The notes beneath the pieces are model-generated. The model had not been told where the DNA came from. It did no database searches and was given only the letters and a program-made list of their open reading frames with translations. A DNA stretch of 64,000 nucleotides from Adiantum capillus-veneris. Taxonomy: Eukaryota > Streptophyta > Polypodiopsida > Polypodiales > Pteridaceae. The DNA is taken from NCBI GenBank assembly GCA_014529385.2, contig CM043953.1, forward strand, positions 111,722,549 to 111,786,548. Direction: 5' to 3'. The translations under genes and the position numbers were made by a program. This document shows positions 34,254-45,351 of this stretch, one piece after another (positions within the stretch are counted from its first letter, which is position 1; the number at the start of each line of letters is the position of its first letter).

Positions 34254-36181
34254 TGAGAGGTGGAAGTGAAAAAAATAGACCCGGTGGCCTCTACACCAAG
34301 ACTATGCACAATGGCCTCATCATGGGGAATACGCAATAGGGGCACCACCTAGCAAAATATGCGGCTAGGACGCATACATATACACAATGAAGCATGCATG
34401 GAAAACAATTTCAAGATCCACGCCCAAATGTGGAATGGGGTGGTCGGAGAATAAGGTGAGAGGAGTGGTGAGTGAGTGAGAATGGGCTCGCTACGTGTGC
34501 ATGTAGTAAGGAAGATAACGAGGTCAGGGATACATGCAAGTATGCTCACTTCTCATACAAAAGGTGGCGAATCCGCACACCTTAAGATGGAAGTAGCAAG
34601 ATGATAGGAATATGAGAAGGAGAGAGAGAGTGTGTGTGTGGTGGCGAGTCCGCACACCTTAACATAAGCAGAAAAAAAAATGGCAAGGAACAAGCATATA
34701 CCATACTCACAATGAGATGTATCCAAAGCGACACAAAGTATGGCACCAAGATGGAGTGTGTTGATTGCTTGCAAAAGATGAATACAATAGGTAGCGTATG
34801 GCAGGAAAATGAGAAGGAAACAAGATCGTAGGAGGCATAATGGAGAGATGGGTGTTGATGGAGAGGAATATCATGAGTGTGTCCACCCTTCTTCTTCTTG
34901 AAATTGTGCCTTCAACCCTTAATTACAAGTGGTGTGGAGGTGTGGTGCTCATCTTTTGTGCATGGTGATGGTGATGATGATGGTGTTGTGATTATGTGAT
35001 TAGGGTTCATGCTACAAGCATGTAGCACAAGAGTGTGTATGGATAGGTGTGTGTGTGTGTGTGTGTGTTCTCTCTCCCAAGTGAGCTCTCATGGCCTCCT
35101 TATATAGGGAAGGAGGGAAGGATTTAGCAATATTTCTATTTGAGGTGAGTGTCCCACTTTGGTGACTAGGAAAATGGGGGGCATGTGACTGTGGCTCCCA
35201 TCTTGTATCCTCATTATTTAAAATACTAGAGTCAATAGAGAGAGAAGAGAGAATGTGGGTAGGATGTGGAGGATAGGAAATATTTACAATAGTTTAGCTT
35301 TGGATAGACATAAGCTTATTAGGGAGAGAAGAGAGAGGTAAGAAAATTATAAGAGAGGTTGTCGAAGGTGGATATTTGTTGATGAGGATGGATCCTCCAA
35401 AAATGGTGATAGAATTACTCTAGACTAGCCAAGACCTCATTAAAAGAGCCTTGTCTCTTGTAATCATGCTTGAAGACTTGTAGAACCATAGCCATTCTAA
35501 AAGGAAGAAAAGTGGGGATGGCCTGTGTCACCATTACACGAGAAAACTGGGGTCCACTACAAAAATCATATCTCCGTGTTCATAACTCCAAAAATTTTGA
35601 AAAAAATTGAGCTAAAAGTTGAGATCACGAGCTACATCTTTCATGTTGAACGCTCCTTCAGATTCGGGGTTCTTCTTTACTTAAAAAATTCAGCCAAATA
35701 ATGTATTATTTGTGGCTGCAAAAGTCTTTTGGTGGTCCCCTTTGAGTGGACTTCTCTCTTGCCTTCAAGTGTAAGCTCCTTCATGTGTATGAAAACATGA
35801 CCTAGAGTGTTGAAAAGTTTGGCAATCATCTAGATGGAGGTATTATTGAAATTTGAAAGTGTGGTTGAGATTTAAAAATGAAAACTAGTGAATAAAATAT
35901 TTGGTAGAGTGGAATAATATATATACATGAAAAAAATATATTAGAAAATACTAGAATATATATATATTTAATATTTAAGGTCAAAAGAGAGATCAACAAA
36001 GAAAGCTTACTTATTATGCTACATCGTGATTGATTAGCATAAGTCTTATTTATTTAATAAAGGCTAAAACGTTAGTGAAAAAGGGAAGAAAAAATCAAAA
36101 GTAACTTATATAATAGGAAATATTTTTGGTAAAAGAGAAAAAAATATGGGGGGGTTCCCATGCATGGAAAAGCATGCCTCA
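34254..36181 (-). repeat. 5' LTR of the gag-only element (right copy)
   Basis: 1928 bp, near-identical to 28757-30686. By-eye differences include C/T at 34261, a TG-repeat length change near 35045 and single substitutions. The minus-strand promoter here would drive the gag ORF. Confidence 0.9.
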
Positions 36182-36768
36182 CCAGTTTTTTCATGTTTGC
36201 TGTATTTAGCACTTTATCATTCCCCCCCCAAGGTTCCAATTCTAAGAGATCCATTATCCTTTTGACATGCTCCATGGATGCTTTTGAATCCAGAGGCCCA
36301 AAGGGAACTAAGAAAACATGTATATAGTATCTGTATTGAGCGTGACTATAGTAACTTTGATGATAGGTCCGCAGAATGGCAAAAATGCAACTTTTTTGAA
36401 CCAATTTTTTTTGCCCAAAAACAAATTAGTGAGGTAAAAGCAACCATATGTTTTGGTCACCAACCCATTGAAGTTAACGAGGCATTTTATCTCATGTCCT
36501 ACAAAAATCTCCACTCTTATTTATATGCAATCAACCGTAAGAAATTGCTTTTTTGGGCAAAATGCACTGGTCCATCAACTTTGGAGGCTTGTAGTGACCA
36601 AGGGATGAGAAAAATTACAAGTTTCTCATTTTTTCCATATGTATTAGTTATTTAACTATAAGCTCATGAAAGGATTTTTCAAAATGAGTGGATCTACTAT
36701 GGTTTTGGAATTTTTTCCCAAAACCCTGAAAGGACACTTTTATGTCCTGTTAGGTTACCATTCTAGTG

Positions 36769-36994
36769 TTAAGGGCATGGGTTATGTAGTGCAATCTTCA
36801 CTCAGATCTACACCATGTTCATTGCCCCAGAAGAGGCGGCATACCTTTTTATTGTTGCCGTGGGCCCAACTCTAGTGGCACTCTTTGTAATGTTCATTGT
36901 CCGGCCTATCAAAGAGAAATCTGGTGACAGCACACGCTCGGAGTCAATTGGTGTCACCTTCATTTATGCAGCTGGAGCATATACTCTTGTTTAG
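36769..36994 (+). pseudogene. Nodulin-like (MFS-type) transporter exon, 3' half
   Basis: After the second TTAA the sequence encodes FTQIYTMFIAPEEAAYLFIV and then AVGPTLVALFVMFIVRPIKE, ending FIYAAGAYTLV-stop (TAG 36992). ILTQIY, VGPxxVALxxMFxxRP and the following YxxxxxAAYxL-like segment are conserved in nodulin-like proteins. The frame differs by one base from the 5' half at 27901-27998, so a small indel lies just after the insertion point. The copy is a pseudogene independently of the transposon, or became one afterwards. Confidence 0.75.
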
Positions 36995-37732
36995 AACTCA
37001 AATGATTGTCTGTTTAGAGTTGAAAACTGATCAACTTTTGTTTTTAAATGCGCTGATTTAGATGCACGAGAAGTTCTGTATAGCTGGAGTCTAATTGTCT
37101 TGATATAACTGGTTCTGATTTTTTTTATAGCTGATAACTGATCCGATTGTCTGCTGATTAGAGCCGGTTGGGAATGGTAGGTACATATCACCAAGCTTGC
37201 TGGATTCAAGAGTGCATAGAAGTTTGTTTTGTTTTCTAAGATAGGGTATGTGTGATAATTGATCTGATTGCCTGCTACCTGAATCTTGTTGTAAATGGTA
37301 GGTACCTTTCTCCAAGCTTGCTGGCCTGAGTTTTCTGGAAGGTTATTTTGTTTGCTTGATGCGGTTTGTAAAACATTTAGGAACAATTTCCATGTACCTT
37401 GAAATGCCTTTTCTGTCGATTTTATTGACTATAAAGTATGTTAAAACTCTTTCCGTTTGGGATTTTTTGTTGTTTTGTGTCTAGTTTACACTAATATTTT
37501 TAAATTTTAAATTTTGTTTATTAAATAATGAGAATGACGTGGATATTTTTAAAAAGTTTAATCTCAATTATTTTTTTAGTTTTAAAGGGTTGGTATTTTT
37601 TTTAACATCATGCCATGATGGTATAATGGCTAGCTTCTGGAATAGTGATTGCTTAAATTCGGTGCTTTAAATGTCAAGATACACTAAGATCTTTCGACTC
37701 ATCCTTATGAAAGGGTCCCTTTTAGCTCCTTC
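36995..37732. other. Spacer with a local duplication, no gene recognised
   Basis: A segment of about 120 bp (TGATAACTGATCCGATTG, then AATGGTAGGTACATATC and CCAAGCTTGCTGG) is repeated imperfectly at about 37131-37202 and 37251-37322. The rest is A/T-rich. The left end of the Helitron probably lies here, but no TC-type terminus could be fixed. Confidence 0.4.
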
Positions 37733-37740
37733 TATAAAAG
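37733..37740 (+). promoter_or_regulatory. TATA-like box upstream of the Helitron RPA gene
   Basis: TATAAAAG lies about 200 bp before the first ATG of the RPA-like gene, followed by a CT-rich 5' UTR with repeated TGACATCTCT and CTCTG motifs. Confidence 0.5.
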
Positions 37741-37939
37741 TGTTTCTGAACACTACATTCTTTCCAAAGTAGATTATGTGCTGAAATTGAAAACATATAT
37801 TGACATCTCTCTGCTGGCTGCGCTCTATTGACATCTCTGCGTGCTGGTTCTTCTCTCTTGCTTCACCTTGGTACTCTGCGCTCTACCTTGATTCTCTGTG
37901 CTCTGTGTATCTTCTACCTTTTTCTTAATCCGACCAGCT

Positions 37940-39793
37940 ATGGATCAAGATATGGCTGGTAAGTGTTTTTGAGCTGGAATCTTCATAGTTAGAGCTACTG
38001 AGCTAACGAATATTCTTGACTTAACGTTTTGCGAAAAGCTTGTACTGATTTGAAATACCTCTTTGTAGACCCAAACACGGACAATGATGATGTTCAGCTT
38101 CATGATGCACAGTTGGAATCGGAAAGCTCTAGTATTGAGAAAAAAAGCATCTCAATAGCTCGTAGCACTTCTAAGTCACCTTTTGTTGACAAGCCGACTT
38201 CAACGTCTGCCTTGTATTCTCCTCAAAAGGGTTTGGTATCTTCGAAGATATTTGAAAAGCTTAGTCCTAAACAAAAGCTCCTAAAATCTCCTTCATCGAA
38301 AGCTCTCAAAAAGGCCCTTACTTTTTCTCGTGGTAATGTTGATTTGTGATTATTGCTGTCTTTAGTTTGTAAAATGAACCATTGCTTTTTGGAGATTGAA
38401 GTTTTGGTATTTATTAACTAGGTCTTGCTTCGAAGCCAAATCAAGACCTGCCTACTGCATCTATCAATTTTGCAAAGCAGAGTGAGGAACCTATAAGTGA
38501 TAATTTCACTTCTCAATTAGGGCTTGTGCCTGCCCTTAGAGTTTTGTGTATCTCTGAACTCTCTGATGCTATAACCTTTCGGTTTGCTTTCGAGGGCAAG
38601 GTACTGTGTAAGTACGGCACCTATAAGATTGCCAAAGCCAACTATGCTCGTCATCTCAAAGACGATTTGATAGATAGGGAATCAAAAAACACCATTACTT
38701 TTGTCATTACCGAAGTATTCATCAACGAATTTGTTGAGTCCTTTGATTGTGGGGATTTTGTGCGCATAGAGGGTTCATACGTAAAGAGAAAGGTTTGGAA
38801 AGATGGTGGAACTAGCATGTGGACACTATATGCAAATGCCTCAACTCTTGTTGTAAAGGCTGAAAGTTTCGATTGCGCTTTGCAGCTATATCCTGAGCAC
38901 AAAATCAGAGACTTGCTTGCCGCTAAAGGTGCTATTGAGTTTGCACCTACTATTGCCTTTGTTATTGTGAATATTGAGACTTCTACTAGGGCTGATGGTG
39001 GAGATAGTTACAGATTGACCATTGTAGATGGGCCTACTTCAAGTGAAAGAGCAAGTGTAAGTACTTGTTTTTAAGTGTTCAAGTTTGACCAAAGTGTAGA
39101 GTTTTGATATACCCTTCTCTTCTTTCTCTAGTTGCTATTTGTTCCTTCTAGGCGTGTGTATTACCATCGCATGGTTGACACTTTAAAGACAAAAGGATCA
39201 TATTCCTGTGTCGCACACAACATCAATGTTTTTAAATCAGCATCCACTACCTTATCTGTTGTTGATGCAACTTTGATTTGTCCTTTACCTGAGAACTTGA
39301 AGGCTGCTTTTTCGCAACATCTTTCCAAGCAAGTTTCAAGCATGGGTTTTGGAAAGAAGGTAAAAGATTCTTGTGATAACAAACCTTGAGTGTGACACTT
39401 TCCAAACATTTTTTTTTGTTATGTGCAGGTTTTTGGAAGTTTGGAGATTATAAATATCAACAGTTTGGAAGTGGAGTATGTGTGTGGTACATGTAAAGGC
39501 CGAAATGTCAGCCCTATCAAATATGCAATCCGTTTTGCTACTCCTGTGGACAGCCTGTGCAGATTTTGAAGGTGCCTTCTTTGCAAGCTAAAATCAACCT
39601 GCAGAATGGTGAAGCTGTTATGGTTATATTGCAAGGGAATGTGGTCGACACTGTTTTAAATCTTCCGCGACCCTTTCTTACTCTTTTCGATGAGAATTTG
39701 GTGGAGTTGAAGTCGTCTCTCATTGCTCTCACAATAAATGGGACATTTTCAGTTGACAAGAATGGCTATGTAACAGAATACAAAGAGGCTTAA
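37940..39793 (+). pseudogene. Helitron RPA-like single-stranded-DNA-binding protein, five exons, one frameshift
   Basis: Gene model by reading: exons 37940-37958, 38039-38332, 38422-39056, 39132-39359 and 39429-39793. All introns are GT-AG (donors GTAAGT, GTAATG, GTAAGT, GTAAAA) and phases agree across each junction. Exon 2 is Ser/Lys-rich. Exon 3 carries OB-fold-like blocks (ALRVLCISELSDAITFRFAF, NEFVESFDCGDFVRIEGSYV). Exon 5 has a zinc ribbon of RPA large-subunit type, CGTC about 20 residues before CYSCGQ. A one-base indel near 39535 separates the two halves of that ribbon. Helitrons of plants often carry RPA-like genes, thought to protect single-stranded DNA during rolling-circle transposition. 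It is transcribed with the Rep-helicase gene that starts 48 bp later. Confidence 0.7.
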
Positions 39794-39840
39794 GCTCTCC
39801 TCTTTTATATTTTGGTTCTTGTAATGCACTTCTAGGCGTT

Positions 39841-42800
39841 ATGGCTAGCTCGCCTCTATCGTTTGTAGTGAACAGTAAAAGGGTGAATGTTGAGCCTAAC
39901 TTTTTGTACACCTTTCCTAGTAATCATGATGTTTTGCAAGCTTTAATTTATCTCTTCACTTGTCCTTTGTCTCTTTTGGAGTTGGAAAAAGTGCTTCTTA
40001 ATGTGATAGTTGAAGATATAGCTAACAATGACGATTCAACAAAAAATGTGTGGGTTGTACCTTGGAGAAAGTTCTCTCCTCTTGATGTGGTTTCCTTGCA
40101 TGACCATCTCCACACCTTGATGGCTACACGTCGATGTTCTCAGTATTTAAGCATGCACTTAGTCGATTTATTTTGTCGTCAATTTTGTGTCGTGTGTAAT
40201 GTGCATATCTTCCAAAACAACAAGCTCAAAAATTCTGTCTTTTGTGGTGATTCTAATTTGTCATCTTCATCCACAACTCCTTTGCTTGTTTCATACAATG
40301 CCATTGCTGAGTTTTTATGGCTTCCACTATGTGCCAACCATTTGAAACAACCTCGTTGTGTGTGGAGCAAAGATGCGATTACTTGCTTGATTAAAGAGAG
40401 ACCTATAGCTAACGCTAAAGAGATAGCCAATTTGTTTCAAACCACATGTTCTTTTTCATTCTCGACCAAACAAGTTATGACAAAAATTTATAAAATTTGG
40501 AATAAGGCTCAAAAGAATGGTGATAGAGTTCCAAAAGAACGCTTGTCTACATTTGCAAGAAAGATATTGGATGTCCCCATCTACCCTGGTGCGTCTTGCA
40601 ATGTTCTCTTTTTTCGCAAAAGTCTGACGCAGCTCTCAAATGAGGAGATGGTTTTTTTGAAAGAATTGAAAGTGCTTTCAACTTCTAAGCCCAATTCACT
40701 AGCATGTGGTGCATGTAGGTATGCGTTAAAGTCTCAACAAGTTCCACTGTTTTGCATGCAAGGTGCTCTTGTTTTCAACCATATCATTGAATGTGTTGAA
40801 GAACTAAATAGTGTGGAACGTCGTCTTGTTTATCTTAGGATTCCATTTGCTCAAATAAGAGAGCTTAGCTTTGAGGGGCAATATGGAATGCGAGGAAGCA
40901 TTGTCAATGTTATGGCAGACTTGTCAAGAATTCAAACATTGTTGTCTCGTTTTGCTAATGACCAAGCCGTAATTATTGTCGAGATCAAACGAAAATTAGA
41001 GTACGATCATGCCTATATAAGCGGTGTTGTGTGTCCCGTATTTGTGCTCCATGCATTAGAACAACTCATGCAAAAGCTATTGTATATCGAAAGCGGTGCT
41101 GCCATTGATCCTTGTTGGCCGTCTTCATTTTGTCTAGAATCTGATATTGCTATGTCTCCTGAATTTGATGCATCCGCGGACGAAATTGAAGCACCATCAG
41201 ACACTCTCATCCACGGTCTCTACTTAGGCCAACAAGTTGTGGATCACAATGCGCATGCTAAGAGTGTTGCACCTTGTGAGGGGTTTACTCCATTGAGTCT
41301 ATTTGACGATGAAGCTTGTGAAGAATTGTCTTTTCCAACGCTATTCTTTGGAGAAAGAAGACGTTATCATCTGTTGGCAAAGCGAAAATATCAAAAAGCG
41401 GCCCAATGGGAGCTTAAGAATGTTGACAGGCGGTTTGCAAGAGACATTGAGAACATTTTTTTCAAGACAATGAAGATTATCATTGGCAAAGTCCTCGGCT
41501 CTATATGGGTGCGCTTGCGTAAGGGGAAGTTGCAAGGTCGACACCTTCAAGCTAAAGATGTCCAATCGACAACCAACGTTGAGAAATTGCTCTCATCACA
41601 AATTGGTTATAATGACTTTGAGAGCTTGCACACTTCCACTGACTACAAATCAAAGCTTAAGCGCAATGCTTTTGCCATGATTCGCCAATTGAAACAACCC
41701 ACTTTTTTCATCACATTCTTGTGTGCAGAGCAAAGGTGGAAGCCTTTGATAGATTGTTTGACAAAATTGAATCCAAATATCATTCAAGAACAACAACCCA
41801 CTAAGAGTGCTTACATTAGAGCTCTCGTCCGATAAGATCCCATCACGACAGCTCGATATTATGTCATAGATTCAAGGAGATGAAGAAAGAAATAAAACGC
41901 AACAGAAGTATACTTGGTGAGCTCATAGATTATTTCTTCGTCACCAAGTTCCAACAAAGAGGAAGCTAGCATGACCATGGATTGCTTTATATTAAAGGTG
42001 CACCTATATTTGGGGTTTCATCAAACATTGAATTAGTAGACTTTATTGACACACATATAAGCACAAACAAAGACGAACTTGATGAATCCTTAAGGTCTAT
42101 CCAAATTCATTCTCATCACAAAACATGCAAAAAATGCAAAACTTTATGTCGCTTCGGCTTTGCACGTCCACTCGCAAGAACGACGCTCATTTTATATCCT
42201 GTCGCAGTGAGTGACTCAACCAGAAAACTTCTTGCTGAGAAAAAGGCGTGCATCGATGAGCAATTGCTTGCTTTGGGTCGTGAACCTGTATTGTCATTTG
42301 ATGTGTGGTTGGAGATGCTATGCATCGATGAAGAGCACTATCTCCAAGCGCTCTGCGTAAATCTCTCAGAGCCAATGCTGCTTCTAAAAAGAGACCCAAA
42401 AGACATCTTCACAAATAACTTCAACAAAAAACTATGTGCTTTGTGGGATGCAAACATGGACATTCAATTCATTTTCAATGCCCACGGTGCTGCTGCGTAC
42501 TGTACATCATACATGACAAAGAACGACACATCCATAAGCAAGGCGATGAAACAAACACTTGAAAGATGCAAGAAAGACAACTTTCCAACATTGGAGCGAT
42601 TGAAAAAAAGTGGTGGTTCCTTGATCAATGCACAGGAAATGACATCGCAACAAGCAACATATGTCTCCCTTTCGCTACCTTTGCATAGTGCTACCAGGCA
42701 ATTCATATTTGTGCATGCCGACTGGAGCTACGAACGCACATTGCTACTTAAAAGGAGAACCACGTTGGATTCTTTACAACCCAAAGACACAAAAATATTC

Positions 42801-43350
42801 TTCGACGACCTGGTGACAAAGTACACACATCGTCCACCTAGTTGTCAATCCTTGTGCTTGGCTGAGTATGCGAGCAACTACAAACTTGTACGAGGCTGCC
42901 CACGCAAGCTAAAAAAGCCTCGCATCATTAGATATGCCAACTTCAACATGGGAAAAGACCCTAAGAGACATTATCATGAGCTTTGCTTGGTATTCCTTGC
43001 TTTTGTTGCTGAAGAATCAAGCTTCGAACCAGCTCCAAACTCTTGGAAGGACAAATATAATGATCACCTTGCAATCATAAATGAGAATCGTCAAAATTTC
43101 TCAAACTGGGAGCCCATAGCTTCCAACATTTCAGAATCCTCATTGTGCCCATCATCGACAACACAAACTGTAGAACTTCACAAGTACAATCTATATCTTG
43201 ATCTTCGACGCACTCCACTTGTGACAAGGCCCCTGCCTGCTTTTAAGAAGCTGGCGCTCCCAAATGAGCAATATCACGCACTTATGGAAACACTGAACAT
43301 TGAACAACGATCACTTTACGAAGATGTGTTGATCAGAAAACGATTAAACC
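39841..43350 (+). pseudogene. Helitron Rep (HUH/Y2 nuclease) part of the Rep-helicase protein
   Basis: The ATG at 39841 opens a 664-residue ORF, just after a possible acceptor (CACTTCTAG at 39836). Its middle has a Cys-containing block (LACGACRYALKSQQVPLFC) followed by Helitron N-terminal motifs, ending in FFITFLCAEQRWKPLIDCL. After a TAA (41833) and a one-base shift near 41862, the HUH motif appears as FQQRGS-stop-HDHGLLY; the TAG at 41968 fits a lost Trp (TGG). The paired tyrosines lie in AAYCTSYMTK near 42500, the Y2 arrangement that cuts and joins DNA in rolling-circle transposition. The Rep part continues in one frame to the helicase. Confidence 0.85.
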
Positions 43351-44680
43351 CAGCACAACCTATCAATCTGTTTTTGACGGGTTGGCCAGGAATATGGAAG
43401 ACTTTTGTGTTGTAGACTATAGTCCAAGGACTCATTCTCCATTATAATCTAGCTATCCAACTTGAAATTGAGCTCCCCACAACTTTGCTAATGGTATATA
43501 CAGGAAAAGCCGCCTTCAATCTTGGAGGGACCACAATTCACTCAGCTTTCCGCTTGCCCCTTGTTCTCCAAGTGAATGTAGGCCTCTCTTCAAGTAGTCT
43601 TGCCGAACTCTCACAACTATACAAGAATCTTAGACTGGTTGTATTTGACGAAGCCTCTTTGATAGGTAAGACTTGTGAGAATCATAGACACAAGGCTTCG
43701 TGCTATCAAGAATAACCACACGGAGCCATTTGGTGCATTGGATGTTATATTTTGTGGAGATCTTTGCCAAGCAAGCCCAGTCCGGGATCGCTGGGTCTTT
43801 TCTGAGCCGCAAGATCCTATCGAGCTTCTCGCACCCTCTTTCTGGCATACACACGTTAAATGCCACGAACTAAAGAAAATAATGCGCCAATCAGATAAGA
43901 AGTTCGTTTCAGTTCTCAACAGAATACGAAAGGCTGAACACACAACCGAGGATTTACTCTACATCAACTCCACTCTCACCAACAAGCCTTTTGACAAGTT
44001 CATCATACCTCACCTATTCTTCACGAATAACTTGAAGAATCAACATAATCGCCTTATCTTTGATGGTTTGACAACCCAACCATACATAGTACATGCAAAA
44101 GACACCTTCCACAAAACATGTTCAAAAAATCTTGTCGACGACCCCCAAATGACTGCAGGTTTGGCTTCCGTCCTAGAGCTCAAAAGTGAGATGATAGTTG
44201 AGGTCTCTTGTGGAAATATCAACATATGTGATGGCCTAGTAAACGGTGCCGATGGAATCCTCAAACACATAGAGAGAAGAAATCATACACATATTGCATG
44301 GATACAATTCTTTGACTCTTCGACGGGGATAAAGCAGCGTGTAGAAAGTACACGGCTCTACAATGAACACATTGAGCAACAATGGACACCAATACTTGAA
44401 ACAACAAAAGAATTCCAAATTGGAAAGAATTTGCTGAATAGCGTGTCTAGAACACAACTCCCTATTCAAGCAGCAAATGCACGCACAATCCATAGATCGC
44501 AAGGCTTGACAATGCAAGCTGTTGCATTCGATCCAAGTGCAATCAATGTGCATGGCCTGGTATACACAGCTCTTTCTCGAGTTAAGGATCCTGTTAATCT
44601 TCATATCCTGACACAGATACTTCCAAACCAGATCAAAATTGATACAAATGTCCTTTCTGAGCTTGAGAGGCTAGAAAAAG
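43351..44680 (+). pseudogene. PIF1-family helicase part of the Helitron protein
   Basis: Walker A is present but altered: NLFLTGWPGIWKTFVL against the usual GGxGTGKT. Walker B is VVFDEASLI, motif III GDLCQASPV, and the C-terminal motifs IHRSQGLTMQAVAFD and YTALSRVKDPVNL. A TAG at 43413 follows FVL, and a one-base shift lies at about 43665 between DEASLIG and RIIDTRL. The helicase would unwind the donor strand during rolling-circle transposition. The changed Walker A glycines and the stops make this copy inactive. Confidence 0.88.
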
Positions 44681-45351
44681 ATGCAAAATGGAAATATGAG
44701 GTTTGTTTCCCTTCCCTTTTCAAATACACGCATTACATCATTCAGTCCCTCAACATTGTCTCCATCAAAAAACATCTTCACAAAATCAAATCCGATCCCA
44801 ACTTCATGGCATCAGACATTTTGTGCCTTCAAGAGACAAGGGAAAAGGTTGCGTTTAACTATCTTGCACCGGATTTTAACCACATTCACCACTTCAACAA
44901 ATTTGGTATGTCGGTCTTTTGCAGGAAGCATGTGACCACTCAATCCACAAACAGATTCTCAGCTCCTGGAGTCGAAATAATTGAGGCGTTCTTTTCTGCG
45001 CATGATATGCCTTCGTTTCATATAGTTTCAGTTTACAAATCACCAAAAGCTCCTCTGCAATCTTTAGTGCAACTCTTAAATAGCGTGTCTGATAAGACTA
45101 CTGACATCCAAACAAGCGTCATCATTGGTGATTTCAACATTCACAATGATCTCATGAACACACAGTATCGACAATTTGAAGAAGAACTGCAATCGCGTGG
45201 ATACAAGCAACAAATTCACGATGTGACCACTGTGTACAACTCAAAGCTTGATCACATTTGGTTCAAAACCACTGTCACATCCCCAATTTATGGCACAAGA
45301 TTTTGCTATTGGTCAGACCACTCTTCCACCCATCTTTTGCTCCCAAAATAA
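44681..45351 (+). pseudogene. EEP (AP-like) endonuclease domain fused to the Helitron helicase
   Basis: In the same frame as the helicase C-terminus, with no break. Endonuclease/exonuclease/phosphatase motifs appear in order: SLNIVSIKKHLHKI, ILCLQETREK, VIIGDFNIHNDLM, KLDHIWFK and FCYWSDHSSTHLLL. The metal-binding and catalytic residues of the fold (N, E of QET, D and N of GDFN, D and H of LDH, and the terminal SDH) are all visible. This domain order (Rep-helicase-endonuclease) defines the Helentron/Helitron2 branch, known mainly from animals, fungi and algae. This third of the protein is intact. Confidence 0.85.

Larger units (their letters stand above)
28757..36181 (-). mobile_element. Non-autonomous LTR retrotransposon with gag-protease only (TR-GAG-like), 7.4 kb
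   Basis: Two LTRs of 1930 and 1928 bp flank a 3.57-kb interior read on the minus strand. CCAG at 28753-28756 and 36182-36185 is a 4-bp target duplication. PBS and polypurine tract are in the right places for minus-strand transcription. The only long ORF is an intact gag-protease, with no RT, RNase H or integrase, so mobilisation must have used enzymes of another element. By eye the LTRs differ at about 15-20 positions, implying a fairly recent insertion. It lies inside the piggyBac-like element. Confidence 0.88.
27999..36768. mobile_element. piggyBac-like non-autonomous DNA transposon, split by an LTR retrotransposon
   Basis: Flanked by TTAA at 27995-27998 and 36769-36772. The left end reads CACTAGAATGGTAAC inward and the right end carries its exact reverse complement. 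Subterminal repeats AGGACACTTTTATGTCC and GGACACTTTTGTGTCC lie at the left end, and AGGACATAAAAGTGTCC (reverse complement) at the right. The left end can fold into a hairpin (about 28008-28060). TTAA duplication and a C-x-CTAGAA terminus are hallmarks of the piggyBac superfamily. Without the nested retrotransposon the element is about 1.34 kb. No transposase domain is recognised; the ORF at 36278-36655 is not recognisably one. Confidence 0.65.

Noticed and set aside
36278-36655. The 125-residue ORF in the right part of the piggyBac-like element as a transposase
   Set aside because: No DDD motifs or Cys-rich tail of a piggyBac transposase; too short; overlaps an ORF on the other strand.
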